Shown here: positions 25,179-33,716 of the stretch, piece by piece
Position numbering within the stretch: position 1 is the first letter of the stretch
Layout: each line of letters opens with the position of its first letter
Source: Acidobacteriota bacterium
GTDB taxonomy: Bacteria; Acidobacteriota; Vicinamibacteria; Vicinamibacterales; CAVVIG01
Length of the DNA stretch: 64,000 nucleotides
Direction: 5' to 3'
Assembly (NCBI GenBank): GCA_003222395.1
Contig: QHWB01000053.1
Span: 119,173 to 183,172, forward strand
Program-made: the position numbers and the translations under genes
Notes under the pieces: model-generated
What the model saw: the letters and a program-made list of their open reading frames with translations, nothing else
The model's database searches: none
What the model was told of the DNA's origin: nothing

Positions 25179-25866
25179 CTTCGTCGATTTCGTCTACGTA
25201 CCGAACGCCAAGCTCGGCCAGCCGGGCGCGAAATCCATAAAAGTCTAGCCCGAGTTCACCTCGCCGGAGCCGCTCGCGCGTCTTCTGTTCCTTGGCGACG
25301 CGATCCGCGCCCAGCCGCGCCACGTCGGCCGCCGATGCTCTCGGAACGATGACGACGCCGTCGGCATCGCCGACGATCACGTCGCCGGGACGCACGAGCG
25401 CGCCGGCGCACACCACCGGCACGTTCACCGAGCCGGGCGTCGCCTTCACGGTGCCCTGCGCGCTGATCGCTTTCGCCCACACCGGAAAGATCATCGCGGT
25501 GAGGTCGGCCACGTCGCGGACGCCGGCGTCGATCACGAGGCCAACGACGCCGCGCGCCCGGGCCGAAACCGCGAGCAGCTCGCCGAACATGCCGTCGGTC
25601 GATTCCGAGGTCGTCGTCACGACGAGCACGTCACCGTTCTCGCACAGTTCCAGCGCCGCATGGATCATCAGGTTGTCGCCGGGCTGACACGCGACGGTGA
25701 CGGCGCTGCCGGCTGCTCGGGCTGCCGCGTAGATCGGCCGCAGATACGGACGCATCAGCCCGGTGCGTCCCTGCGCTTCGTGGACGGTCGCGACGCCGAG
25801 ATCGCCGAGCGCGTGGATGGCGTCGCCATCGGCGCGCTTGATGTGCCTGACGATTGTAGGCGTCAT
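25162..25866 (-). CDS. ligK: 4-carboxy-4-hydroxy-2-oxoadipate aldolase (LigK/GalC, RraA family)
   Basis: 234 residues. The sequence follows Sphingobium LigK over its length: GVATVHEAQGRTGLMRPYLRPIY, AGSAVTVACQPGDNLMIHAA, GMFGELLAVSARARGVVGLV, IDAGVRDVADL and GSVNVPVVCAGALVRPGDVIVGD. GDNLMIH and DAGVRD carry the acid/base and Mg2+/Mn2+ ligands. The enzyme splits CHA into pyruvate and oxaloacetate, the last step of the 4,5-cleavage pathway. Its ATG overlaps the ligJ stop (ATGA), so it is translationally coupled. Confidence 0.92.
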   Translation of the reverse strand: MTPTIVRHIKRADGDAIHALGDLGVATVHEAQGRTGLMRPYLRPIYAAARAAGSAVTVACQPGDNLMIHAALELCENGDVLVVTTTSESTDGMFGELLAVSARARGVVGLVIDAGVRDVADLTAMIFPVWAKAISAQGTVKATPGSVNVPVVCAGALVRPGDVIVGDADGVVIVPRASAADVARLGADRVAKEQKTRERLRRGELGLDFYGFRARLAELGVRYVDEIDEEGAGG

Positions 25867-26951
25867 GATTCGCTCGGCTGAAAGCCTCGCGCTACGTTCA
25901 TCGTACGGTGCGCACGCGCATCACCGTAGCGCGAGCCTTTCAGGCGAGCGTTGATCCTCGGATACACCTTTCGTGCGTTGCCTTCGAAGATCTTCTCTTT
26001 GTCCGCATCGTTCACGGAGCGCGCCTGGTCGATGTAGCGCTTCGTGTCGTCGAAGTAATGCCCCGTCTCGGGATCGATGCTCCGGATGGCGCCGACCGTC
26101 TCCGATCCGAACAGGATGTTGTCGATCGGCACGATCTTCAGCAGCAGGTCGATGCCGGCCTGGTGATAGACGCACGTGTCGAAGAACACGTTGTTCCGAA
26201 TCAGCTCGCCGAGCGGCGGCCGATTCAGGTCCTGCGCGAGCCCCCGGTAGCGGCCCCAGTGGTACGGCACGGCGCCGCCGCCGTGCGGGATGATGAAGCG
26301 CAGCGCCGGAAAATCCTTGAACAGATCGGCCGTGAGGAACTGCATGAACGCCGTCGTGTCGGCGTTGAGGTAGTGCGCACCGGTGTGGTGAAAATTCGGA
26401 TTGCACGACGAGCTGACGTGCACCATCGCCGGCACATCGAGCTCCACCATCTTTTCGTACAGCGGGTACCAGTAGCGATCCGTCAGCGGCGGCGCCGTCC
26501 AGTGGCCGCCGGACGGATCGGGATTCAGATTGCAACCGACGAAACCGAGCTCGTTGACGCACCGCTCGAGCTCGTCGATGCAGTTGTCCGGCGGCACCCC
26601 CGGCGACTGGGGAAGCTGGCAGACGCCGATGAAGTTGTCGGAATACAACCCGCAGACGCGATGAATCAGATCGTTGCACTGCTGCGACCAGTGCAGGCTC
26701 GTGGTCGCGTCGCCGATGTGATGCCCCATGCCCGCCGCGCGCGGTGAAAAGATCGTGACGTCGGTGCCGCGTTCGCGCTGGAACTTGAGCTGCGCCCCTT
26801 CGAGGCTCGCGCGAATCTCGTCGTCCGGGATGTCGACGATGCCTTTGGTCCGCGGCTGCGACCGATTCTCGAGCGCCGCGATCTGCGCATCTCTGTACGC
26901 CTGCAGCGCCTTCGGCGCCGTCGTGTAGTGACCGTGACAGTCGATGACCAT
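25863..26951 (-). CDS. ligJ: 4-oxalomesaconate hydratase (LigJ, amidohydrolase superfamily)
   Basis: 362 residues. The match to Sphingobium LigJ is clear: MVIDCHGHYT (HxH metal pair), TIFSPRAAGMGHHIGD, ELERCVNELGFVGCNLNPDPSGGHW, LTDRYWYPLYEKMVELDVPAMVHVS, FIIPHGGGAVPYHWGRYRGLA, NVFFDTCVYHQ and ILFGSETVGA. It hydrates 4-oxalomesaconate to 4-carboxy-4-hydroxy-2-oxoadipate, the substrate of LigK encoded next. About 20 residues at the C-terminus (NVARGFQPSES and before) are encoded by a REP pair and are absent from the Sphingobium protein. Confidence 0.92.
   Translation of the reverse strand: MVIDCHGHYTTAPKALQAYRDAQIAALENRSQPRTKGIVDIPDDEIRASLEGAQLKFQRERGTDVTIFSPRAAGMGHHIGDATTSLHWSQQCNDLIHRVCGLYSDNFIGVCQLPQSPGVPPDNCIDELERCVNELGFVGCNLNPDPSGGHWTAPPLTDRYWYPLYEKMVELDVPAMVHVSSSCNPNFHHTGAHYLNADTTAFMQFLTADLFKDFPALRFIIPHGGGAVPYHWGRYRGLAQDLNRPPLGELIRNNVFFDTCVYHQAGIDLLLKIVPIDNILFGSETVGAIRSIDPETGHYFDDTKRYIDQARSVNDADKEKIFEGNARKVYPRINARLKGSRYGDARAHRTMNVARGFQPSES
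25867..25953. repeat. REP palindrome pair encoding the LigJ tail
   Basis: CGCTCGGCTGAAAGCCTCGCG (25871 on) and GCGCGAGCCTTTCAGGCGAG (25930 on) face each other with GTAC-rich sequence between. The whole block is inside ligJ, upstream of its stop codon. Confidence 0.75.
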
Positions 26952-27001
26952 ACGTAAACCTGCGTCGGGCAGGTCAGGTGGACCCTACCTGATCCCCTGC
27001 C

Positions 27002-27985
27002 CTACATGACCACTTGACTTACCCGACGTGCCTGACCCGTCTGACCGACCCGACCTTCCTGCATCACCCGATCGATCCGATCGAGCAGCGCCATCGTTGG
27101 CAGACAGCTTTGCGCGCTCGATTCGGGTTCACGCCCTTCGCGGATCGCGCTCGCGAACTCGACGTCCTGGCGATCGAAGGCTGGTGTGCCATCGAGCGGC
27201 ACGTCCTTGCCTTCGCTGTCGGTCATGGCATCGCGATACACCTTATAGGTCTCTTCTTCGCCGATGTACCGATAGAAGCCGCCGAACGGCCCTTTGTTGT
27301 TGAACGACATCGCCATCGAGAACAGCGGACCTTTCCTCGACTTCATGGCGACGGTGAGGTCCATCGGGATGCCGAGCGAGGGATGCTCCGGGCCCTGCTG
27401 GCCCCAGACCTCGAAGTTCGCCTCGTCGAGAATCCAATACGCGAGATCGATGGAGTGACAGCCGTGGTGCCACAGCAGGCTGTCGACCCACGATCGCGGC
27501 TGCCCGTGCATGTTCAGATTCGTGCGGCGGAAGAAATACGTCTCGACCACCATGTGGTGCAGATGGAATGTACCCTCGCGAATGCGTTTTCGGATCTCGC
27601 GATGCGGCGACGAAAACCGCCGCGTGTGCGTGACCATGCAGATGCGTCCCGATCGTTTCGCCGCGTCGACGATGCGCTCGGCGTCCCGCAGGTTGAGGCT
27701 CATCGGAATCTCGACCTGCACGTGCTTGCCTTTGGCCAACGCCATCACCGTCTGGTCGGCATGCTGATCGCTCGGCGTCGTCAGGATGACCGCCTCGACG
27801 CCCGGACGATCGATGCAGCGTTGGAGATCGGTCGAATGAAAGGGAATCTTCCACTGCTCGGCAAATTTGCTGCCGCTCTCTTCCGTTCGGCTCGCGACCG
27901 CCACGATTTCCACGCCGGCGATTTTCTGCAGCGCCTTCACGTGGATTTCGCCCATCGCTCCCGTGCCAGCGAGACAAATCTTCAT
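27002..27985 (-). CDS. ligC: 4-carboxy-2-hydroxymuconate-6-semialdehyde dehydrogenase (LigC, Gfo/Idh/MocA family)
   Basis: 327 residues from ATG 27985 preceded by GGGGGAGA. A Rossmann start (KICLAGTGAMGEIHVKAL) is followed by LigC-specific segments: GKHVQVEIPMSLNL, THTRRFSSPH, TYFFRRTNLNM, RSWVDSLLWHHGCHSIDLAYWIL and FNNKGPFGGFYRYIGEE. LigC oxidises the protocatechuate ring-opening product with NADP+, giving 2-pyrone-4,6-dicarboxylate. A LigI lactonase, the next step, is not in this window. The last 12 or so residues (GRVGQTGQARRVSQV) come from a GTCGGGTC-type simple repeat. Confidence 0.92.
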   Translation of the reverse strand: MKICLAGTGAMGEIHVKALQKIAGVEIVAVASRTEESGSKFAEQWKIPFHSTDLQRCIDRPGVEAVILTTPSDQHADQTVMALAKGKHVQVEIPMSLNLRDAERIVDAAKRSGRICMVTHTRRFSSPHREIRKRIREGTFHLHHMVVETYFFRRTNLNMHGQPRSWVDSLLWHHGCHSIDLAYWILDEANFEVWGQQGPEHPSLGIPMDLTVAMKSRKGPLFSMAMSFNNKGPFGGFYRYIGEEETYKVYRDAMTDSEGKDVPLDGTPAFDRQDVEFASAIREGREPESSAQSCLPTMALLDRIDRVMQEGRVGQTGQARRVSQVVM

Positions 27986-27989
27986 CGTC

Positions 27990-28045
27990 TCCCCCATCAA
28001 CCAGCCCCCAGCCCCCAGCAACGAGCAACCAGCCCCCAGCAACTA
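27990..28045. repeat. CAGCAACCAGCCCC simple repeats
   Basis: Copies of AACCAGCCCCCAGC between ligC and the DUF6282 gene, similar to 25118-25178. They fill the intergenic space and touch the stop of the upstream gene. Confidence 0.6.
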
Positions 28046-28975
28046 CTCTCCGATCAACCTGGCCGGATTCGCGACTGCCATCGTCCGCACGTCGGCAGCC
28101 GAAAAACCGGCGTCGAGCAGCTTCTGGGCGAACATCGCGAACCCTTCGGCAACCGGAGGGTTGATTGTCTGTCCGAGATCCGTGGAGATCACCGTTCGCT
28201 GGACCCCGGTCCGTCGGATGTTGGCGAAGATGTGCTCCCATGTCGTCTTCGCGGTGTATGCGGTCGTGAAGCAGTGCTCGATGAGCGCCCCCATGTCGGC
28301 GAGCGCCTTCTGTTCGTCACCAGTCAGGTTCTGCGACGGGAATTCGGCGTGGGTCACCAGCACGTTCCTGACGCCCATTGGCCCCGCCGCGCCGACGAGC
28401 GCGAAGATCTCGCGGCGCCCGAGGTGACCCGTCGCCAGGATCATGTCGTGCTTCGCGATTCGCTCGAGACAGCGCCGTGCGGGCTCGACCAGTTCGCCCG
28501 CCTCGTCGATCACCGACAATGGCGGAGGCGAAATGCCTTCGGCCGCGAGCTCGCGCTGAATCGTCGCCCAGAACGGCAGCTTCGCGCTGCCGCCGTCGAG
28601 CCGCCCCGCCGTTTCGTTCTCTGCGTCGACGGTCGGCATCCATACGATCTTGCAGCCGCTCCTGCCGGCGAGCTCGACGGCGACGGGATTCAAACCGCCG
28701 ACGCTGTGATTCAACGTGACGGCGCCGAAGATTCGACTGCCCGGCACCGCTTTGGTGACCACCTGCGCGCGCTCCCCGGTCTGGACGTAATGCGACTTGA
28801 GGACGAATCCTTTGAGGCCGCGCGCGAGAAACTCCTTCGCGCAGTCGATGTCGTCGATGCGCCGGGCGATCACGTCGGGACCGATGTGCACCTGCAGATC
28901 GTACGCGCCCTCGAGCGCGCGCCATGCCTGATCGGAAATCGCAATCGTCTCGTGCGCGGCCGTCTCTCCCGCCAT
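28043..28975 (-). CDS. DUF6282 family putative metal-dependent hydrolase
   Basis: 310 residues with GAGGAAT before ATG 28975. Features are DLQVHIGPDVIARRID (an amidohydrolase-like HxxPD start), FVLKSHYVQTGERA, VGGLNPVAVE, MILATGHLGRREIFAL, NVLVTHAEFP and TVISTDLGQ. These histidines and aspartate sit where amidohydrolase TIM barrels bind metals. The family has no defined reaction that I know of. As first gene of the minus-strand aromatic cluster it may act on a ring-cleavage product, perhaps as a pyrone lactonase substitute for LigI (inference only). Confidence 0.8.
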   Translation of the reverse strand: MAGETAAHETIAISDQAWRALEGAYDLQVHIGPDVIARRIDDIDCAKEFLARGLKGFVLKSHYVQTGERAQVVTKAVPGSRIFGAVTLNHSVGGLNPVAVELAGRSGCKIVWMPTVDAENETAGRLDGGSAKLPFWATIQRELAAEGISPPPLSVIDEAGELVEPARRCLERIAKHDMILATGHLGRREIFALVGAAGPMGVRNVLVTHAEFPSQNLTGDEQKALADMGALIEHCFTTAYTAKTTWEHIFANIRRTGVQRTVISTDLGQTINPPVAEGFAMFAQKLLDAGFSAADVRTMAVANPARLIGE

Positions 28976-29083
28976 CGATTCCTCGCGGATCGCGATTCTA
29001 CTCTGCGAGCACGACCGCGCGCCGCGCCATCGTGAGCGCTCAGGTTGTGCACGCGCGCGACCGCGCCGCGCGGGCGGCTATTG

Positions 29084-29101
29084 TACTGATATCCCAGATC
29101 G
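29084..29101 (-). promoter_or_regulatory. GATATCAGTA motif between divergent DUF6282 and aldolase genes
   Basis: Second copy of the 18-base motif described for 44580-44597. It is 42 bases before the aldolase ATG and 109 bases before the DUF6282 start, so it could serve either direction. Confidence 0.35.
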
Positions 29102-29142
29102 CCGCGCACCGTGTGGCATAATGCGCCGCGAAAAAGGAGCCT

Positions 29143-29976
29143 ATGTCGGCGTCCAGACACGTTTCTTTGCTGATGACGTCCGGGTTGGCGCCGCTCGTTT
29201 CGATCGGATTGACGGCGTCGATCGTCGCGGGGGCGGCCACCCTGGTGGCAGGCGGATCGACGTCGTCGCGGATCGCGGCGCAGTCAGATCGCCAGACGTT
29301 CGTCGACGAGCTCGTCGTCGCGAACCGCATCCTCGCGAACGAATCGGTTCTCGACGGATACGGGCACGTCAGCCTGCGGAATCCCGGCAACGCAAGTCAT
29401 TATTTTCTTTCGCGCTCCAGGGCGCCCGCGTTGATCACGTCGGCCGACATCCTCGAGTACGACCTCGACAGCGTGCCGGTGGAGAAAGGCATGGCCGGCG
29501 GCTACATCGAGCGGTTCATTCACGGCGAAATCTATAGAGCCCGTCCCGACGTTAAGTCGATCGTTCATTGCCACTGCCCGGACGTCATTCCGTTCTCGAC
29601 GACGCCGGTTCCGATGAGGCCGCTGTATCACATGGCTTTCTTCGTCGGGGCGGGCGTGCCGGTGTTCGAAATTCGAGACGCGGCCGAATCGAGCGACATG
29701 CTCATCCGGACGCCGGCGCTCGGCAAGTCGCTGGCGCGCACGCTGGCGAACAAATCCGCGATATTGATGCGCGGGCACGGCGCGGTCGTCGCCGCGCCGT
29801 CGCTGCACCTCGCCGTGGGCGAGGCGTACTACCTCAATCTGAACGCGCGGCTTCAACTGCAGGCGATGCAGCTTGCCGGCGACAAGGTCGTCTACCTCAA
29901 TCCAGCCGAAGCTGAGAAAGCGACACAGGACTACGAACGTTCCTGGGACGCGTGGAAAGCGCGACTGCCGCGATAG
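29143..29976 (+). CDS. Exported class II aldolase/adducin family protein, possible aromatic decarboxylase
   Basis: 277 residues, AAGGAG before ATG 29143. An N-terminal hydrophobic stretch (PLVSIGLTASIVAGAATLVAGG) is unusual for the family, which is normally cytoplasmic. The domain has ESVLDGYGHVSLRNPGN, FIHGEIYRARPDVKSIVHCHCPDVIPF (zinc His ligands), and ILMRGHGAVV. The pattern is close to class II aldolase members such as 3,4-dihydroxyphthalate decarboxylase. Such an enzyme would make protocatechuate for the divergent lig cluster. A sugar-phosphate aldolase is less likely, given the signal and context. Confidence 0.78.
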   Translation: MSASRHVSLLMTSGLAPLVSIGLTASIVAGAATLVAGGSTSSRIAAQSDRQTFVDELVVANRILANESVLDGYGHVSLRNPGNASHYFLSRSRAPALITSADILEYDLDSVPVEKGMAGGYIERFIHGEIYRARPDVKSIVHCHCPDVIPFSTTPVPMRPLYHMAFFVGAGVPVFEIRDAAESSDMLIRTPALGKSLARTLANKSAILMRGHGAVVAAPSLHLAVGEAYYLNLNARLQLQAMQLAGDKVVYLNPAEAEKATQDYERSWDAWKARLPR

Positions 29977-30049
29977 TTCTCGTCCCTTAATGTCCTTGGT
30001 GTCCTTTGTGTTGAATCGGCGCCCGCTGAAGATTCGGCGGGCGGCTTCC

Positions 30050-32347
30050 TCACCGCGCGAGCGGATCGGGCCGCATCTGGAACTTGACGATCTTTCCCTT
30101 CGTGCCTTTTCCGCCTTCGATGTGCCAGACGAAGTGCGTGCCGTAGTTCGCGTACAGCGCGCGGCCTTTCCACCCGCCGTTCGGATCGTCGATGCGCCCG
30201 TCCATCCCTCGTGAATAGAAACCGAGTGGATACGGCACGCGCAGCGTGATCCACTCGTGCGTGCGTGAGGTCAGGGCCAGCAGCGCGTCGGAATTCGAAC
30301 CGGTGGCGAACGGCGTGTCGGCGCCGAAGCCCGAGATGTCGTGCTGGTCGACCCAGTTGTAGTAGTGGAAGTCTGCCGGGATGTCGGTGCCGCGCAGCTT
30401 CGGACCGATCGTCTGATAGAGCGTCCACCCTTCACGGCACTGGCTGCCGTCGGTTTTCGCCGGGCCGTTCAGGTCGTTGCATTTGCGGACGTCGAAGCTC
30501 GCCAGGTGACTGCTGGCCGCGAGCGCCGTCCAGACGACGCCGTGGCTGTCGATGTCGATGCCGCGGGGATCGAATCCGGGCTCGGGAACTCTGAAGACCT
30601 GCGTCATGCAGCTCGCGGGCGCGTTGTTGCCGCGCTGCAGCCGAATCAGGAAGCCGGGATATCGCTCGCTGACGCCCCACACCGAGTCGTCGACGGGACT
30701 CGGAATCACCGAATACATGCTGTAGCTGACCAGCGTGTCGAGCTTGGGATCGAAGCCGCCATCGCCCTGCCCTGAGCTTGTCGCCCCTCGACCCTGGCCG
30801 CGTTGTCCCCCGCGCCCGTCTGGCGCGCCGGCAGGCGTGTCACCCTGGTACGTAACCGAATCGCGTCCGCGCGCAGCCGGCATGTTCCACGGCCTGGTGA
30901 TCTTCCCGTCGCCGTTGGTGTCCACGACCTGTCCGCACCACCCCACGGCTTTCTGCTCGTCGTGCGTCTGCTCGTAGACCCTCGTGTCGATCCATCCGAA
31001 GATCGGCCCGACGAGCTCGTTGAAGTACACCGTCTCGTCCGCATCGTTGTCGAACTGCAGGTGATGCGTGCTGTAGCAGGTGTCGACGAGCGTGAATTGA
31101 TTCGTTTTCGGATCGTAGAACGACGCCTGGCGCGCGCTGCTGTGCAGCGGGAACCATTCCGCGAATTTGTTCGAAGGATCGCTGCACCACGCAGGATCCT
31201 GATTGCCGCGGATCTTCGACGTCATCCACACGCGGCCTTTGCTGTCGAACATCGGATTGTGCGGGTCCGCGGGATCGTACGGCGGATTGCCCCATAGATG
31301 TTCCTCGCCCCAATGGAGCGACGGCCGGTTCGGCTTCGGGAAGCGCGACGGGACTTTTTCCTTCGGCTCGCGCGTCGGGATCTCGAGCGTGAACGTGCTG
31401 TTCTCGTTCGGATCGAGCACGACGAGCTGACCGTGTCCGGCCGACACGGCGTAGATGCGGCCGTTCGCGTTCAACGTCGGGTGATTCTTGTCGGTCGAAA
31501 TTTCATCGTGCATGAACGAGTGATCGTCGCCGACGTCCCACAGCGTGACGACGAGATTGCGCTCCACGCCGCCGGGCCGCGGCGGCGCCGGCGGAACGTC
31601 GCCCCTGGCGATGCGCTCGGTCCAGTCCGCGTACGTTTTCAGCGAACGATCCTTCCCCTGCGTGTTGAGCACCGCGTACATGGAATTGCCGCGCACGCCC
31701 GTGCCGAGGCGCCATTCCCACGCCTCGGCGTGCGTCCTGAGATCCGGCTTTGCAGCCAGCACGTGATCGACCGATCGCGTCTCGGCGTTCCCGAGCTGGT
31801 GGCAGAAGTTGCAATCCGACTTCAACGAGTTGATCCAGTGGTTCTGGGTCGCCATCGTCGGACCGAGGCCGTTGGCGCCCGTGCCGGGAAACTCGTTCGC
31901 GGCCGGCGGCTCGAGCAGCGACAGCCAGTAATTGCCCGGATAGATCCTGGCGGCTTCCTGAGGCGACGCGGCCGGCGCCGCCTTCAGCGTGACGGGATTC
32001 GCGCCGGGCTTCATCTGGATCGGCGCCGAATCGACGAGCCCGTACCCTCGGACCCAGACGCTGTAGTTCGCCGGCGGCAGCTCCGGCAGAAGGAAACGGC
32101 CGCGATCGTCGGTGACGACGATCTTGATGAAGTTCGTCGGCAGATCCTTCGTCTCGGCAATCACCCAAACGCCGGCCTCGGGTCGCTGCGCGCCCTGCAC
32201 CGTTCCGGTGATGAAGCCTTGCGGGTGTGTTCGCGCGGCCTGCTGCGCCTGCGCGCCGGCGGCGCGATCGAACGCCGCGACCGCGAGCAGAGCCAGCGTG
32301 ATCGAGCATAACGCGCCGGACGTCATCGACTGAACCGCGCGGCTCAT
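30050..32347 (-). CDS. Exported protein with carboxypeptidase-regulatory domain, one heme site and beta-propeller
   Basis: 765 residues from ATG 32347, which overlaps the stop of the DUF6152 gene. After a signal peptide, residues 43-125 form a carboxypeptidase-regulatory (CarboxypepD_reg) domain (GFITGTVQGAQRPEAGVWV). A single heme motif CNFCH is at 179-183. The rest reads as a streptogramin-lyase-type propeller (NGRIYAVSAGHGQLVVLDP, FDSKGRVWMTSKIRG, DIDSHGVVWTALAASSHLASFD). It probably acts in the periplasm in electron transfer. A Gly/Arg-rich insert (GRGGQRGQGRG) lies near residue 520. Confidence 0.82.
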   Translation of the reverse strand: MSRAVQSMTSGALCSITLALLAVAAFDRAAGAQAQQAARTHPQGFITGTVQGAQRPEAGVWVIAETKDLPTNFIKIVVTDDRGRFLLPELPPANYSVWVRGYGLVDSAPIQMKPGANPVTLKAAPAASPQEAARIYPGNYWLSLLEPPAANEFPGTGANGLGPTMATQNHWINSLKSDCNFCHQLGNAETRSVDHVLAAKPDLRTHAEAWEWRLGTGVRGNSMYAVLNTQGKDRSLKTYADWTERIARGDVPPAPPRPGGVERNLVVTLWDVGDDHSFMHDEISTDKNHPTLNANGRIYAVSAGHGQLVVLDPNENSTFTLEIPTREPKEKVPSRFPKPNRPSLHWGEEHLWGNPPYDPADPHNPMFDSKGRVWMTSKIRGNQDPAWCSDPSNKFAEWFPLHSSARQASFYDPKTNQFTLVDTCYSTHHLQFDNDADETVYFNELVGPIFGWIDTRVYEQTHDEQKAVGWCGQVVDTNGDGKITRPWNMPAARGRDSVTYQGDTPAGAPDGRGGQRGQGRGATSSGQGDGGFDPKLDTLVSYSMYSVIPSPVDDSVWGVSERYPGFLIRLQRGNNAPASCMTQVFRVPEPGFDPRGIDIDSHGVVWTALAASSHLASFDVRKCNDLNGPAKTDGSQCREGWTLYQTIGPKLRGTDIPADFHYYNWVDQHDISGFGADTPFATGSNSDALLALTSRTHEWITLRVPYPLGFYSRGMDGRIDDPNGGWKGRALYANYGTHFVWHIEGGKGTKGKIVKFQMRPDPLAR

Positions 32348-32757
32348 CGCTGTGGTCCTCCGCGGCCGGCAGGTTCCATGTTGCCGAGAAGGAACTTGCG
32401 GCCGTCGGCGAACATGAGCGATCGCCCGACGGCCTTGTTGGTGCCATCCTTCGCCTGATAGCCGTCGACGACGATCTCCATGCCGGGCAGGATGGCGTTC
32501 TTCGTGAACCCGAGCCTCATCAGCTGGTTCGGGCTTCCTCCCTCGACCATCCAATTCACCACGGCCCGGTCCACGCCTTTGACGTCGATGTGGATCCACG
32601 AGTGCGGATTCACCCACTCCATGACCGTCACCGTTCCGCGGAGGTTGATCGGCTTGTCGATGTCGAACTCCGCGGCGAACGCATGATGCGCGCGCAACGG
32701 AACCGCAATGGCGATCACCGCGGCGAGCGCGAATCCGACACAAAGCATGTGCTTCAT
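32344..32757 (-). CDS. DUF6152 family exported protein (copy 1)
   Basis: 137 residues with signal peptide ending near LRAHHAFAAEFD. Family marks are HHAFAAEFD, INLRGTVTVMEWVNPHSWIHIDV, GGSPNQLMRLGF and YQAKDGTNKAVGRSLMFADGRK. It is a small OB-like beta barrel (inference) of unknown function. It sits between a GHSxGxWEGD family gene (11 bases upstream) and the heme/propeller gene (4-base overlap), so all three should be co-expressed. A second DUF6152 gene (47482-47895) has the same type of partner. Confidence 0.85.
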   Translation of the reverse strand: MKHMLCVGFALAAVIAIAVPLRAHHAFAAEFDIDKPINLRGTVTVMEWVNPHSWIHIDVKGVDRAVVNWMVEGGSPNQLMRLGFTKNAILPGMEIVVDGYQAKDGTNKAVGRSLMFADGRKFLLGNMEPAGRGGPQR

Positions 32758-32768
32758 GGAACAGGCTC

Positions 32769-33716
32769 CTACTTCGGATTCTTCTTGTCCTTGGTTTCCA
32801 GGGCGCGCGCGCCTTTGAGATTGTTCGCAAAGCCGTAGTTGGCCTCGTGGCACGCATATTCGAAGATCGGCCCTTTGTCGCGCGCCAGCGGCATCTCCGC
32901 CGACCACGGTTTGGTCCACGTGCCGGGGTCGTCGACGGTGAACTCGTAGCGGACCGTCTTCTCGTCGACGCGCGTGAAGCGCTCGACCACGTGCAGATTC
33001 TCGCGCGACCCTCTGAAGTTCGTCTTGTCGGTGAAGTTCGTCGTGTCGACGACCAGCGTGTCCCCCTCCCATCGTCCGCGCGAATCGCCAAGCCACTTGC
33101 GGATGTTCGGCGCCGCGTGCGGACGTCCGTCGAGCGGAATGATCCGCGCGTCGTGGATCATCTCCTGCATGATGACGACGTAGGCCGGCGTCTGCACGAT
33201 CTGCAGATAGTTGTTGTAACCCGCCGGCAGCATCGGCGGTCCCTCGTTCGCCCAAATGATGCATCGTTCCTGGATGGTTCGGTTCTCCGGGCCGTCGAAC
33301 TCGTGGCCTTTCGCGAGCGCCGCGCGCTGGGCATTGCGCTGCTGCGCCTCGGGTGTGAGCGGCGGCACGCGCCCTTCCGGGCCGATGATCATCGACGTTC
33401 GCAGGCTGAAGGCGATCTGCGACTGCGTCCGGTCGAGGCCGAATTGCGTGAACTCGTAATGCGCTTCTGTCCCGCTGCGCTCGGCGATCGGCGCCGGCAC
33501 GAGCGCGCGCTTCTGGACCTCGGCTGCCTCCTGCTCGGTGTAGAACTCCTTCGCGCCGAGCTCCTTCGGCCGCTCCAGCGGCGTGATCGAGGAGTTGGTG
33601 TAGATGCCTTGCAGGTCGGGATGACCGTCCGGCGTCCGCGGCGGCGTCCACGTCTGCGCCGACGCGAAGGACGAACCGGCAAAGGCGATCGCGAGCAGAC
33701 TGATTTTCAGCGTCAT
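32769..33716 (-). CDS. Exported unknown-function protein of the GHSxGxWEGDTLVVD family (copy 2)
   Basis: 315 residues from ATG 33716 (the frame is open to 33782, but MTLKISLLAIAFAGSSFASA is the signal peptide). The family core is divergent here: LGDSRGRWEGDTLVVDTTNF, LHVVERFTR, DDPGTWTKPW and EYACHEANYGF. An N-terminal extension has PDGHPDLQGIYTN, seen in longer members. Its start overlaps the stop of the small TIM-barrel remnant. It is co-directional with DUF6152 and the heme/propeller protein. Confidence 0.82.
   Translation of the reverse strand: MTLKISLLAIAFAGSSFASAQTWTPPRTPDGHPDLQGIYTNSSITPLERPKELGAKEFYTEQEAAEVQKRALVPAPIAERSGTEAHYEFTQFGLDRTQSQIAFSLRTSMIIGPEGRVPPLTPEAQQRNAQRAALAKGHEFDGPENRTIQERCIIWANEGPPMLPAGYNNYLQIVQTPAYVVIMQEMIHDARIIPLDGRPHAAPNIRKWLGDSRGRWEGDTLVVDTTNFTDKTNFRGSRENLHVVERFTRVDEKTVRYEFTVDDPGTWTKPWSAEMPLARDKGPIFEYACHEANYGFANNLKGARALETKDKKNPK

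Noticed and set aside
25863..26951. Aminocarboxymuconate semialdehyde decarboxylase
   Set aside because: Same superfamily, but the specific motifs and neighbours (ligK, ligC, LigBA) fit 4-oxalomesaconate hydratase better.
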